This document shows, piece by piece, positions 1-5,756 of a stretch of 7,662 nucleotides of DNA (position 1 is its first letter; each line of letters begins with the position of its first letter). Origin of the DNA: Pseudomonadota bacterium (GTDB taxonomy: Bacteria > Pseudomonadota > Gammaproteobacteria > Steroidobacterales > Steroidobacteraceae); contig JAKAFQ010000182.1 in NCBI GenBank assembly GCA_021817875.1, positions 1 through 7,662 of the forward strand, written 5' to 3'. The notes under the pieces are model-generated. The model was not told the origin of the DNA. It made no database searches and saw only the letters and a list, made by a program, of their open reading frames with translations. Both the position numbers and the translations under genes were made by a program.

Positions 1-211
1 GGACCGCGCGGGCCGGCTCGGCGACCTCCAGGCCGTCCTTTTTCGCCTTCTTCCAGCCCGGACCGCCCTTGCGCACACCGACGACCACATCGAAGCCGCT
101 GTCCTTGAGGTTCAGCGCGTGCGCCCGGCCCTGGCTGCCATAGCCCATCACGGCGATGCGCGCGCCCCGCAGGGCCTTCTTGTCGACGTCTTTGTGCGAA
201 TACAGCTTCAT
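1..211 (-). CDS. ilvC: Ketol-acid reductoisomerase (acetohydroxyacid isomeroreductase), N-terminal part
   Basis: Only the first 70 codons are in the window; the gene continues past base 1. The enzyme isomerises and reduces acetolactate or acetohydroxybutyrate with NADPH, the second common step of valine, leucine and isoleucine synthesis, in the cytoplasm. The translation begins [16 protein letters not shown]. It contains the Rossmann fingerprint [17 protein letters not shown] at about residues 23-39, followed by [15 protein letters not shown], which is characteristic of class I KARI. The ATG at 211-209 is preceded by a GGGAG ribosome-binding site (minus strand), which fixes the start. About 140 bases upstream lies an intrinsic terminator, and before that a Leu/Val/Ile-rich leader frame, so ilvC is probably the first structural gene of an attenuated branched-chain operon. 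The downstream genes are outside the window. Confidence 0.96.
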   Translation of the reverse strand, partial: MKLYSHKDVDKKALRGARIAVMGYGSQGRAHALNLKDSGFDVVVGVRKGGPGWKKAKKDGLEVAEPARAV

Positions 212-275
212 CTCGAATACTCCCAATCGGCCTTCAGGCCCCGGATGTCAGGTCAGAATCACAGTCATGGTCCGA

Positions 276-324
276 ACGGCCGCAGGCGCGTCCGGCCCGA
301 TCCACACACCGTACGGCCGCAGGC
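276..324. repeat. 12-bp direct repeat in the ilvC 5' leader
   Basis: The sequence ACGGCCGCAGGC occurs at 276-287 and again, identically, at 313-324, 37 bases apart. Both copies lie in the leader between the attenuator terminator and the ilvC ribosome-binding site. The repeat could be part of RNA structure upstream of ilvC or a protein-binding site, or a chance event in GC-rich DNA. Nothing in the sequence decides between these. Confidence 0.5.
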
Positions 325-347
325 CCGTTCAGTGCACCACAAACAAA

Positions 348-380
348 AACCCCGCAGCGGCGGTGGGCCGGTGCGGGGTT
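348..380 (-). terminator. Intrinsic terminator (attenuator) in the ilvC leader
   Basis: A perfect 9-bp stem is formed by AACCCCGCA (348-356 on the plus strand) and TGCGGGGTT (372-380), with a 15-base GC-rich loop. On the minus strand the second arm runs straight into TTTTTGTTTG (347 and below), the expected U-tract. It lies 33 bases after the stop of the leader peptide and about 140 bases before the ilvC start, so it would end transcription before ilvC unless disrupted. The segment CGCGGGGAT inside the leader peptide (minus strand, about 429-437) shares GCGGGG with the terminator's second arm. It can therefore pair with the first arm instead, which is the antiterminator arrangement of classical amino-acid attenuators. 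Confidence 0.85.
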
Positions 381-413
381 CTGGTCTCCTTTCTCGCCTC
401 TGCCCGAGTGCCC

Positions 414-554
414 TCAGGCGATCGCGAGATCCCCGCGCCGGCTGCCCGCAAGGAGCAGCAGTCCGATAAGCAGTACCGGCTGCAGCGCGAATGCCGCCCG
501 CGGCGCGCGCGGCGCCCCGGGGGAAAGCGGCAGGTCGGCGGGTACCACGGGCAT
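414..554 (-). CDS. Probable leader peptide of the ilv operon (attenuation)
   Basis: This short frame encodes 46 residues from an ATG at 554-552 to a TGA at 416-414. Its C-terminal half contains LQPVLLIGLLLLAGS, a cluster of seven Leu, one Val and one Ile, which are the end products of the pathway ilvC belongs to. It ends 33 bases before the intrinsic terminator. Ribosome stalling at these codons would leave the downstream RRGD codons (GGCGCGGGGAT) free to pair with the terminator's first arm, letting RNA polymerase read into ilvC. Leader-peptide attenuation of ilv operons is established in enterobacteria; assigning it here is inference from layout. The start is uncertain: there is no clear Shine-Dalgarno, and an upstream in-frame GTG at 599 exists, but it would lie before the predicted transcription start. 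Confidence 0.7.
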   Translation of the reverse strand: MPVVPADLPLSPGAPRAPRAAFALQPVLLIGLLLLAGSRRGDLAIA

Positions 555-589
555 GGCCGGGGACGAAAAAAAATGGATGATGGAGACGG

Positions 590-619
590 ATGTCAGCACA
601 ACCGCCGCATTGTTGTCAA
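590..619 (-). promoter_or_regulatory. Sigma70-like promoter for the ilv leader/ilvC
   Basis: Read on the minus strand there is a perfect -35 TTGACA (619-614), an 18-base spacer and a weaker -10 TGACAT (595-590). Initiation would fall near 583, about 30 bases before the leader peptide ATG at 554. The position is what the attenuator model needs. The -10 hexamer matches only three of six consensus bases, so the exact -10 is uncertain. The promoter lies in the divergent gap between the ilv leader and the aminopeptidase gene. Confidence 0.5.
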
Positions 620-796
620 ATGGCCCGCGGACGCTCCCGGTGCTCCGGGCGGCCCCGCCGTGTGCGCATTGCGCATGCCGCGCCCGCGTGACGCCTGTGC
701 CGGCCGTCGCTTGCTGTTGTGCGCCATGCCTGCGCGGGGCGCTGCCCGCGTCGATCGTTCTGGCGAGGCGAGGCTGCGCCGCGCTATGCTGAAGCC

Positions 797-2185
797 GTGT
801 CGCACGAAATGTTATTGAGCGTCGATCCCGGAGACAGTCTCCCCCTGTGGATCGTCAGCGAAGCGGAGTTCCCCGACTGGCTCGCGAGTCTCGGCCCGCC
901 GTGGGCCGCGTGGGTACGCGCACATGGCTTTCAGGCCGAGCGCCATCGTGTGCTGACGCTTCCGGCCGAGGGGGGGGTCGGCGGGGCGGTGCTCGGTCTC
1001 GGGCCATTGCCGCAGGCCGGGCAGCTCACCGCCTGGCACGCGGCCGGACTCACCGAGAGGCTCCCGGCGATGGCCTGGCGTCTCGCGCGGCCATTGCCGC
1101 CCCGGGCAGCGACACACTTCGTGCTCGGCTGGCTCATCGGCGGCTATCGCATGAGCCGCTACCGGCTCACGCCCGAGGGGGCCAGGGCCGTGCTGGTCCC
1201 GCCGCAAGGGGCGGATCTGCGCTACGCGGTCGCGGCCGCGCAGGCGATGGCGCTGGCGCGGGATCTGATCAATACCCCGGCCAATGACCTGGGTCCGGAA
1301 GAGCTGGCCGATGCGGCGCTCGATCTGGCCCGGCAGCGCGCGGCGCGCTGTCAGGTGCTCATGGGCGGAGAGCTCGCCGGTTTCCCGCTGCTCAGGGCGG
1401 TCGGCGCGGCGAGCCCCCGTGCACCCCGGCTCATCGATCTGCGCTGGGGCGAGCGGGACGCTCCGCGGGTGAGCGTGGTGGGCAAGGGTGTGTGTTTCGA
1501 CAGCGGCGGGCTCGACCTGAAGCCCTCGGCGGCCATGCTGCTGATGAAAAAGGACATGGGCGGAGCGGCCTGCGCCCTCGGGCTCGCGGATCTGCTGATG
1601 CGTCTGGAGGCCCCCATCCAGCTGCGGGTGCTGATCCCGGCGGTCGAAAATGCCGTGGGCGGCGCCGCGTACCGACCAGGGGATGTGCTGCGCTCGCGCA
1701 AGGGGCTCACCGTGGAGGTGGGCAATACCGACGCCGAGGGCCGGCTGGTGCTCGCCGATGCGCTCGCCGCAGCCGAGGAGGAGCGTCCCGATCTGCTGGT
1801 CGACCTCGCGACCCTGACGGGTGCGGCCCGCACGGCGCTCGGACCGGAAATACCGGCGCTGTACTCGAACCGCCCGGAGCTGGCCGAAGCGCTGCGCCGC
1901 GCCGGCGACGAGGAGGCCGATCCGCTCTGGCCGCTGCCGCTGTGGTCCGGTTACGAGGACGAGCTCAGCAGCAAGATCGCCGATCTCGGCAATGTGGCCG
2001 CGACGCCCTTCGCCGGCTCGATCATCGGCGCGCTGTTCCTGAAGCGCTTCGTTGCGCCGTCCACGGATTGGATCCACATCGATCTGTACGCCTGGAACGG
2101 CAAGGATCGCCCGGGGCGTCCCGTGGGCGCCGAGGCCCAGTGCATCCGGGCGCTTTACCGGCTGATCGCGGCCCGCTACGCCTGA
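797..2185 (+). CDS. M17-family leucyl aminopeptidase
   Basis: This encodes a cytoplasmic dinuclear-metal aminopeptidase that removes N-terminal residues, typically Leu, from peptides. From the GTG at 797 the protein has 462 residues: a divergent N-terminal domain, then the conserved C-terminal catalytic domain from about residue 150. Visible catalytic elements are GKGVCFDSGG (K230, D235), K242, KKDMGG (D253) and the M17 signature NTDAEGRL (D312, E314, R316), followed by DLATLTGA. The spacing of all seven residues is identical to E. coli PepA K270, D275, K282, D293, D352, E354 and R356, so the enzyme should be active. The frame stays open back to 719, but those extra residues do not look like the family. 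An ATG at 809 is an alternative start; neither has a clear ribosome-binding site. The gene stands alone, divergent from the ilv leader, and no terminator is evident after it. Confidence 0.93.
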   Translation: MSHEMLLSVDPGDSLPLWIVSEAEFPDWLASLGPPWAAWVRAHGFQAERHRVLTLPAEGGVGGAVLGLGPLPQAGQLTAWHAAGLTERLPAMAWRLARPLPPRAATHFVLGWLIGGYRMSRYRLTPEGARAVLVPPQGADLRYAVAAAQAMALARDLINTPANDLGPEELADAALDLARQRAARCQVLMGGELAGFPLLRAVGAASPRAPRLIDLRWGERDAPRVSVVGKGVCFDSGGLDLKPSAAMLLMKKDMGGAACALGLADLLMRLEAPIQLRVLIPAVENAVGGAAYRPGDVLRSRKGLTVEVGNTDAEGRLVLADALAAAEEERPDLLVDLATLTGAARTALGPEIPALYSNRPELAEALRRAGDEEADPLWPLPLWSGYEDELSSKIADLGNVAATPFAGSIIGALFLKRFVAPSTDWIHIDLYAWNGKDRPGRPVGAEAQCIRALYRLIAARYA

Positions 2186-2761
2186 GTCCCTCATGCCTGT
2201 GCTGTGCGGGGCGCGCAACGGCATCGCCTCCACCGCGTGCGTCCCGCGCGCCGCGACAGGCGTATCGCAGCGGTGTGCGCCGCCGATGCCGGCGCCGTGG
2301 CCCGATCAGCCGCCGCGGCGTCCAGGGGCGTACTGCGCGGGACGTTCGGTTCCGCCGCCGCGAACGGCGTCCGACGATACGGGAAGGGATGTGACCTGGA
2401 TCAGCAAGGAACAATTTTCTTCCGCTCCCGCCCTCGTCCGGTGAGCGGCCCTTGCGTGCGCGAAGATCTCGGCGCTCGCCTTGGCCGCCTGAGCGGCGGC
2501 CCGTGCAACATCGTTGATGCGCTCAAGCGACAAAGGCCGGTCGAGGGTCGGCTCGCGCGGCGCCGGGACGGCTGCGCGGCGCGCAAAGCGCCCGGCGCCG
2601 CCGTGCGTGGCCTGTTCGCCAATCGCACGCCACCGCCGGGCCGGGTCTCGGCCAGGCCGCTCCGCGTGGCCGAGCCGTTCCGGTCGAGATCACGATGGAT
2701 TTCCCGGTATGACCTTTATTACCGTAGGGCGTCATCGGATTTGAATGAGCGCGTGAGGCAG

Positions 2762-2790
2762 TTGTCAGCGGGCAAGGTAGCGGTTACAGT
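2762..2790 (+). promoter_or_regulatory. Sigma70-like promoter upstream of the tonB cluster
   Basis: TTGTCA (2762-2767) and TACAGT (2785-2790) are separated by exactly 17 bases. They match the -35 consensus at five of six and the -10 consensus at four of six positions. Transcription would start near 2797 and run toward tonB, giving an untranslated leader of about 300 bases if tonB is the first gene. The same promoter could instead drive an unrecognised small RNA. It is the best sigma70 match I found between the aminopeptidase and tonB. Confidence 0.45.
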
Positions 2791-2917
2791 TCGGCCCCGC
2801 ATCGTGGGATGCACATGGCGTGCGCCTCAGGCTCTCAGCCCTCAGGTTGCCGTGAGACCGGATCTGTCAGTAGGGGGTTTGAGCTACACGCGAGCCGGCC
2901 CGGGAGGCCAAGGGCGC

Positions 2918-2947
2918 GTGTCCTGAATATTGGACGTGTGTCCTGAA
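2918..2947 (+). repeat. Direct repeat GTGTCCTGAA with 20-bp period (possible operator)
   Basis: GTGTCCTGAA occurs at 2918-2927 and 2938-2947, and the similarity extends a few bases further. The 20-bp period is close to two turns of B-DNA, which places both copies on the same face of the helix. The first copy is also part of an interrupted inverted repeat, GTCC-N8-GGAC. The site lies about 150 bases before the tonB start. It does not resemble a Fur box or any operator I recognise. Confidence 0.5.
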
Positions 2948-3098
2948 AATCATGAATCGCCGGACGGCGAACACCGCCGGTCACGTCAGGTCCGGATCGG
3001 GCCGCTTGCGGGCAAGTGGAAAGACCGCTACCGTGTAAGGCTTGTGTTTTTGATCCGGTGTTTTCGGATAGGTCACAGCGACGCTTAAGCAATCACAT

Positions 3099-3731
3099 AT
3101 GAGCGCATACGTACACGACACCCAGTTTTTTACGCGCCGCACGGCGGTGCTCTTCGCGATCATCGCGGGGCATCTCGCACTCATTTATCTGCTTGCGTCG
3201 GGACTGGCTCAACGGGCCGTCGAACTCGCCGCACCCCCGATCAAGACGACGATCGTGCAGCAGCACGTCAAGCACATCAAACCGCCGCCGCCGCCGCCGC
3301 CGCAGCTGCAACACCAGCAGGTGCAGATTCCCCCGCCGGTGATCCAGATCAACGTGCCGGCCGCCGCGCAGACTCACGCCATCACCGTCACCCGGCACGT
3401 GGTCCGCGCCGCGCCGCCGCCGCCGGTGCACTACTCGTACACCCCGCTCGGTCGCGGCAGGGATTTCCCCGCGACGCAGGATTTCTATCCGTCCGCCTCG
3501 CAGCGTCTCGGCGAGGAGGGCACCGCCGTGGTCGACATCTGCGTCGGCCCCAACGGCAGGCTGTCACGCGAGCCGAGCATCGTGAAATCCTCGGGCAGCC
3601 CACGGCTCGACCGGGCCGCGCTGCGCTATGCCCGCGCCACCTCCGGACACTGGACGCCGGAGAAGCGCAACGGCGTGCCGATCAACTTCTGCGGACAGCT
3701 GCCCATCAAGTTCCAGCTCAACGATTTCTGA
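3099..3731 (+). CDS. tonB: TonB energy-transducing protein
   Basis: TonB links the ExbB/ExbD proton channel to outer-membrane TonB-dependent transporters. The 210-residue protein has the standard order: a short cytoplasmic N-terminus, one membrane anchor at about residues 15-36, a proline-rich periplasmic spacer beginning with seven consecutive prolines (62-68), and a C-terminal TonB domain at about 120-208. That domain starts at Y130-P131 and includes the EEGTAVVDICVGPNG strand and the WTPEKRNGVPINF segment. The anchor keeps a His (H25), matching the functional His of E. coli TonB, but the Ser four residues before it is Ile here. Two Cys, C148 and C198, lie in the periplasmic domain and could form a disulfide. 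The spacer is short and lacks the EP/KP repeats of E. coli TonB. The ATG at 3099 has a poor ribosome-binding site. It is the first gene of the tonB-exbB-exbD-exbD-TPR cluster. Confidence 0.95.
   Translation: MSAYVHDTQFFTRRTAVLFAIIAGHLALIYLLASGLAQRAVELAAPPIKTTIVQQHVKHIKPPPPPPPQLQHQQVQIPPPVIQINVPAAAQTHAITVTRHVVRAAPPPPVHYSYTPLGRGRDFPATQDFYPSASQRLGEEGTAVVDICVGPNGRLSREPSIVKSSGSPRLDRAALRYARATSGHWTPEKRNGVPINFCGQLPIKFQLNDF
3282..3302 (+). repeat. (CCG)7 trinucleotide tract in tonB
   Basis: Seven uninterrupted CCG codons encode the polyproline run P62-P68 of TonB. Codon use is uniform, so this is a true microsatellite and not merely a proline run. Slippage in units of three would lengthen or shorten the periplasmic spacer without breaking the frame. 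Confidence 0.9.
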
Positions 3732-3810
3732 TCTCCATTGATGCTTCCGAGTCCTTCGCTTTTCGACGCCGCATCGTCCAACGCGGTTATCTTGTGATCT
3801 GAGGAAATTT

Positions 3811-4566
3811 ATGGCCACCCAAAACGTCGCAACCGTCAGCAACCCCTACGGCATGACCGGCACGTGGGAACACGGCGGTATCGTCATCCAGTTCGTGATG
3901 CTGCTGCTGCTGTTCATGTCATTGATCTCGTGGTACGTCATCCTGACCAAGCTGTGGGATCAGCGCAAACTGCGCCAGGCGGCGCGCCAGGCCGAGAAGC
4001 AATTCTGGGCGGCTCCGTCGATCAAGGAAGGCGTCGAGAAGTTGAAGAAGGGCAATGAGTTCCGCATGATCGCCGAGGACGGCCTGCGGGCCGTGTCGCA
4101 TCACGACGGACGTCTGACCGACCGCATCGACCTGCACGAGTGGATCACCATGTCGCTGCAGCGCTCGGTGGAGCAGGTCAACGGTGGCCTGCAGCGTGGC
4201 CTCGGCCTTCTGGCGACGGTCGGCTCCTCGGCGCCGTTCGTCGGTCTGTTCGGCACGGTCTGGGGCGTGATGAACGCGCTGATCGCGATCGGACTCGCCG
4301 GTCAGGCGAGCATCGGCAAGGTGGCCGGCCCGGTCGGTGGCGCGCTGATCACCACCGCGCTCGGCCTGTTCGCCGCGGTGCCGGCGGTGTGGGGCTACAA
4401 CTGGCTGCTCGGCCGCAACAAGATGCTGCAGGATGCGCTGCGGAACTTCGCGAGCGACGTGCATGCCTACCTGGTGAGCGGCGCTCGAGTCGAGGGCGGC
4501 GGCGGCGGCAACGCAGGCGGAGCCCGGCCGACGGGCGCGCCGGCGGCGGCGGCGGCCCGCAAGTGA
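3811..4566 (+). CDS. exbB: ExbB, proton-channel subunit of the TonB complex (MotA/TolQ/ExbB family)
   Basis: ExbB forms the pentameric inner-membrane scaffold that, with ExbD, uses the proton motive force to energise TonB. The 251-residue protein has three membrane segments, at about 24-46, 131-160 and 174-200, with a cytoplasmic domain between the first two. The family hallmark LLATVGSSAPFVGLFGTVWGVM spans 133-154. T149, and T181/T182 in the third segment, are in the positions of the conserved channel-lining Thr residues of E. coli ExbB. The ATG is preceded by GAGG with good spacing. The C-terminus from about 228 is a Gly/Ala-rich tail, with six consecutive Gly then an Ala run, which is low complexity and likely disordered. 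The gene lies 79 bases after tonB with no terminator between. It is followed by an unusually long, hairpin-rich gap before exbD. Confidence 0.96.
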   Translation: MATQNVATVSNPYGMTGTWEHGGIVIQFVMLLLLFMSLISWYVILTKLWDQRKLRQAARQAEKQFWAAPSIKEGVEKLKKGNEFRMIAEDGLRAVSHHDGRLTDRIDLHEWITMSLQRSVEQVNGGLQRGLGLLATVGSSAPFVGLFGTVWGVMNALIAIGLAGQASIGKVAGPVGGALITTALGLFAAVPAVWGYNWLLGRNKMLQDALRNFASDVHAYLVSGARVEGGGGGNAGGARPTGAPAAAAARK

Positions 4567-4571
4567 GTCCG

Positions 4572-4599
4572 CGCCCGATGATAGGGCTGTCATCGGGCG
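4572..4599 (+). repeat. Strong inverted repeat just after exbB
   Basis: CGCCCGATGA (4572-4581) and TCATCGGGCG (4590-4599) form a perfect 10-bp stem with an 8-base loop, starting 5 bases after the exbB stop. No T-tract follows, so it is not a good intrinsic terminator. In the mRNA it would be well placed to block 3' exonucleases or to act as a processing barrier protecting the tonB-exbB segment. Confidence 0.75.
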
Positions 4600-4642
4600 A
4601 ACCGCGTTGGAGCCACGGGTGCCAGCCGCACTGCGGCACAGC

Positions 4643-4666
4643 GGGCAGGCGCAGGAGCGCCTGCCC
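4643..4666 (+). repeat. Second strong inverted repeat in the exbB-exbD gap
   Basis: GGGCAGGCGC (4643-4652) and GCGCCTGCCC (4657-4666) form a perfect 10-bp, nearly all G-C stem closed by the tetraloop AGGA. A smaller hairpin, GCCGC-act-GCGGC (4625-4637), lies just before it. The self-complementary CGCGGGCCCGCG (4709-4720) and GGCC-tga-GGCC (4723-4733) follow. No T-tract follows this stem. Confidence 0.75.
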
Positions 4667-4795
4667 CGGACCCCGCCACCCGGCGCAGGGATGGCGCAGC
4701 AGAGCGGGCGCGGGCCCGCGTGGGCCTGAGGCCAGGTACGGCGCGTAGCGCGGCCCTCGTGCCGCATAGAGCTGAGAGCTGAGGAGCTTTCAAAA

Positions 4796-5242
4796 ATGGC
4801 GATGAATATCGGAGGGGGCTCGGAAGAAGAACCGGGCGTGATGGCCACGATCAACACGACGCCGCTGGTCGACGTCATGCTGGTGCTGCTCATCATTTTC
4901 TTGATTACGATTCCGGTGATCACCAAGACCGTACCGGTGAATCTGCCGCACGCGAACAATCAGCCGACCAAGACCGAGCCCGGCACGATCACCATCGCGG
5001 TCGATCAGCAGGGTAATGTCTTCTGGAACGACCACGAGGTGCCGAACGACACGGCGCTGCTGCAGGAAATCGAGCAGGCCGCGGTGCAGAACCCCCAGCC
5101 CGACGTGCACATTCGCGGCGACCGCAATGCGGACTACAAGTCGGTCGGGCACGTGCTCTACGAGCTGCAGCGCGGCGGCATGGTGAAGATCGCCTTCATC
5201 ACTCAGCCGAGCCCCAACGAGCTGACGGCGGGCGCACAATGA
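4796..5242 (+). CDS. exbD: ExbD, first copy
   Basis: ExbD sits in the ExbB pore, carries the proton-translocating Asp and contacts TonB in the periplasm. This 148-residue protein has a short cytoplasmic N-terminus, a single membrane segment at about 24-43 in the motif INTTPLVDVMLVLL, and a periplasmic domain to the end. D26 is the counterpart of the essential E. coli ExbD Asp25. The start at 4796 follows GAGGAG with an 8-base spacer, in agreement with the second exbD, which begins with a near-identical MAMN(I/V)G. It is separated from exbB by 229 bases of inverted repeats and from the second exbD by 45 bases. Its periplasmic domain is close in length to that of E. coli ExbD, with a segment ending in TAGAQ. 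Confidence 0.95.
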   Translation: MAMNIGGGSEEEPGVMATINTTPLVDVMLVLLIIFLITIPVITKTVPVNLPHANNQPTKTEPGTITIAVDQQGNVFWNDHEVPNDTALLQEIEQAAVQNPQPDVHIRGDRNADYKSVGHVLYELQRGGMVKIAFITQPSPNELTAGAQ

Positions 5243-5287
5243 TCCACGCATTCTCGTGCGAAAACGCGTTCGAGGAGTCCTGAATCC

Positions 5288-5704
5288 ATGGCTATGAATG
5301 TCGGGTCCAGCTCAGGACCCATGGTCGATATCAATACGACGCCGCTCATCGACGTCATGCTGGTGCTGCTCGTCACGCTGATCATCACGCTGCCGGTGAT
5401 GACCCACTCGACGAAGCTCGATCTGCCGCAGGGCAATCCGCCGCCGCCGCCCGTGCAGCCCGAAGTGATCAATCTCGGCATCGATTTCGACGGCACGATC
5501 ACCTGGAATGGCACGGTGGTGCCGAACATGCAGACGCTCGATGCCTACTTCGCCGCCGAGACGGACAAGAATCCGCAGCCGGAGATTCACCTCAATCCCG
5601 ACGGCATGGCCAAGTACGGCATCGTGGCGAAGGTGCTGGCGGATGCGCAGCGCAACCGCATGCACAAGATCGGCTTCGTCAACACCTCCGAGTTCGCCCA
5701 GTAG
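5288..5704 (+). CDS. exbD: ExbD, second copy
   Basis: This is a second ExbD-type subunit of 138 residues, with membrane segment at about 20-39 and the proton-pathway Asp retained at D22 (INTTPLIDVMLVLL). Nucleotide identity with the first exbD is highest over the membrane segment, as expected of a tandem duplicate held by selection on the channel. The periplasmic parts have diverged: this copy has a GNPPPPPVQPE proline run right after the membrane segment that the first copy lacks. GAGGAG lies 10 bases before the ATG at 5288. A two-exbD tonB locus is known in Xanthomonas campestris, where the second exbD has a distinct role in plant interaction. By analogy it may be a specialised or regulatory subunit rather than a redundant one; the evidence for that here is only the layout. 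Confidence 0.94.
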   Translation: MAMNVGSSSGPMVDINTTPLIDVMLVLLVTLIITLPVMTHSTKLDLPQGNPPPPPVQPEVINLGIDFDGTITWNGTVVPNMQTLDAYFAAETDKNPQPEIHLNPDGMAKYGIVAKVLADAQRNRMHKIGFVNTSEFAQ

Positions 5705-5756
5705 CGGCCCGGCGACGTATCACGTATCCATGAACCTAGCAATGCGAGACAGTCTC

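Larger units (their letters stand above)
2186..3098. other. Long gene-free region upstream of tonB
   Basis: These 913 bases separate the aminopeptidase stop from the tonB start. Several open frames cross the region on both strands, but their translations are Arg-, Ala- and Pro-rich with no recognisable domain, as expected by chance in DNA this GC-rich. The first 500 bases are as GC-rich as the flanking genes. From about 2700 the composition becomes more AT-rich and regulatory-looking, with a promoter-like sequence (2762-2790), three CTCAG copies (2826-2845), a 20-bp-spaced direct repeat (2918-2947) and a small hairpin (2965-2979). I see no tRNA, riboswitch or known structured RNA consensus. 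Confidence 0.6.

Noticed and set aside
156..818. Plus-strand frame of 220 residues across the ilv leader and promoter
   Set aside because: It runs through the attenuator, promoter and the aminopeptidase start, and has no recognisable protein content.
812..2233. Minus-strand frame of 473 residues opposite the aminopeptidase
   Set aside because: It is the antisense shadow of a clearly functional M17 enzyme; its translation is His/Arg/Gly-rich with no motif.
2306..2690. Minus-strand frame containing a helical-looking stretch (LERINDVARAAAQAAKASAE)
   Set aside because: The stretch could be the remnant of an Ala-rich helical protein, but the flanking translation has no family resemblance, its only starts are non-ATG and lack a ribosome-binding site.
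2204..2926. Plus-strand open frame of 240 residues between the aminopeptidase and tonB
   Set aside because: The translation is Arg/Ala/Pro-rich without any domain, has no ribosome-binding site, and crosses an AT-rich, promoter-like segment. It looks like a chance frame in GC-rich DNA.
2965..2979. Hairpin CGGCG-aacac-CGCCG as a terminator before tonB
   Set aside because: The stem has only 5 bp and no T-tract follows it.
2750..3098. Cobalamin riboswitch or Fur box upstream of tonB
   Set aside because: I searched by eye for the B12-box consensus and for GATAAT-type repeats and found neither.
3762..3792. Possible promoter before exbB (TTCGAC / TTATCT)
   Set aside because: The spacer is 19 bases and both hexamers are poor; co-transcription with tonB explains the arrangement better.
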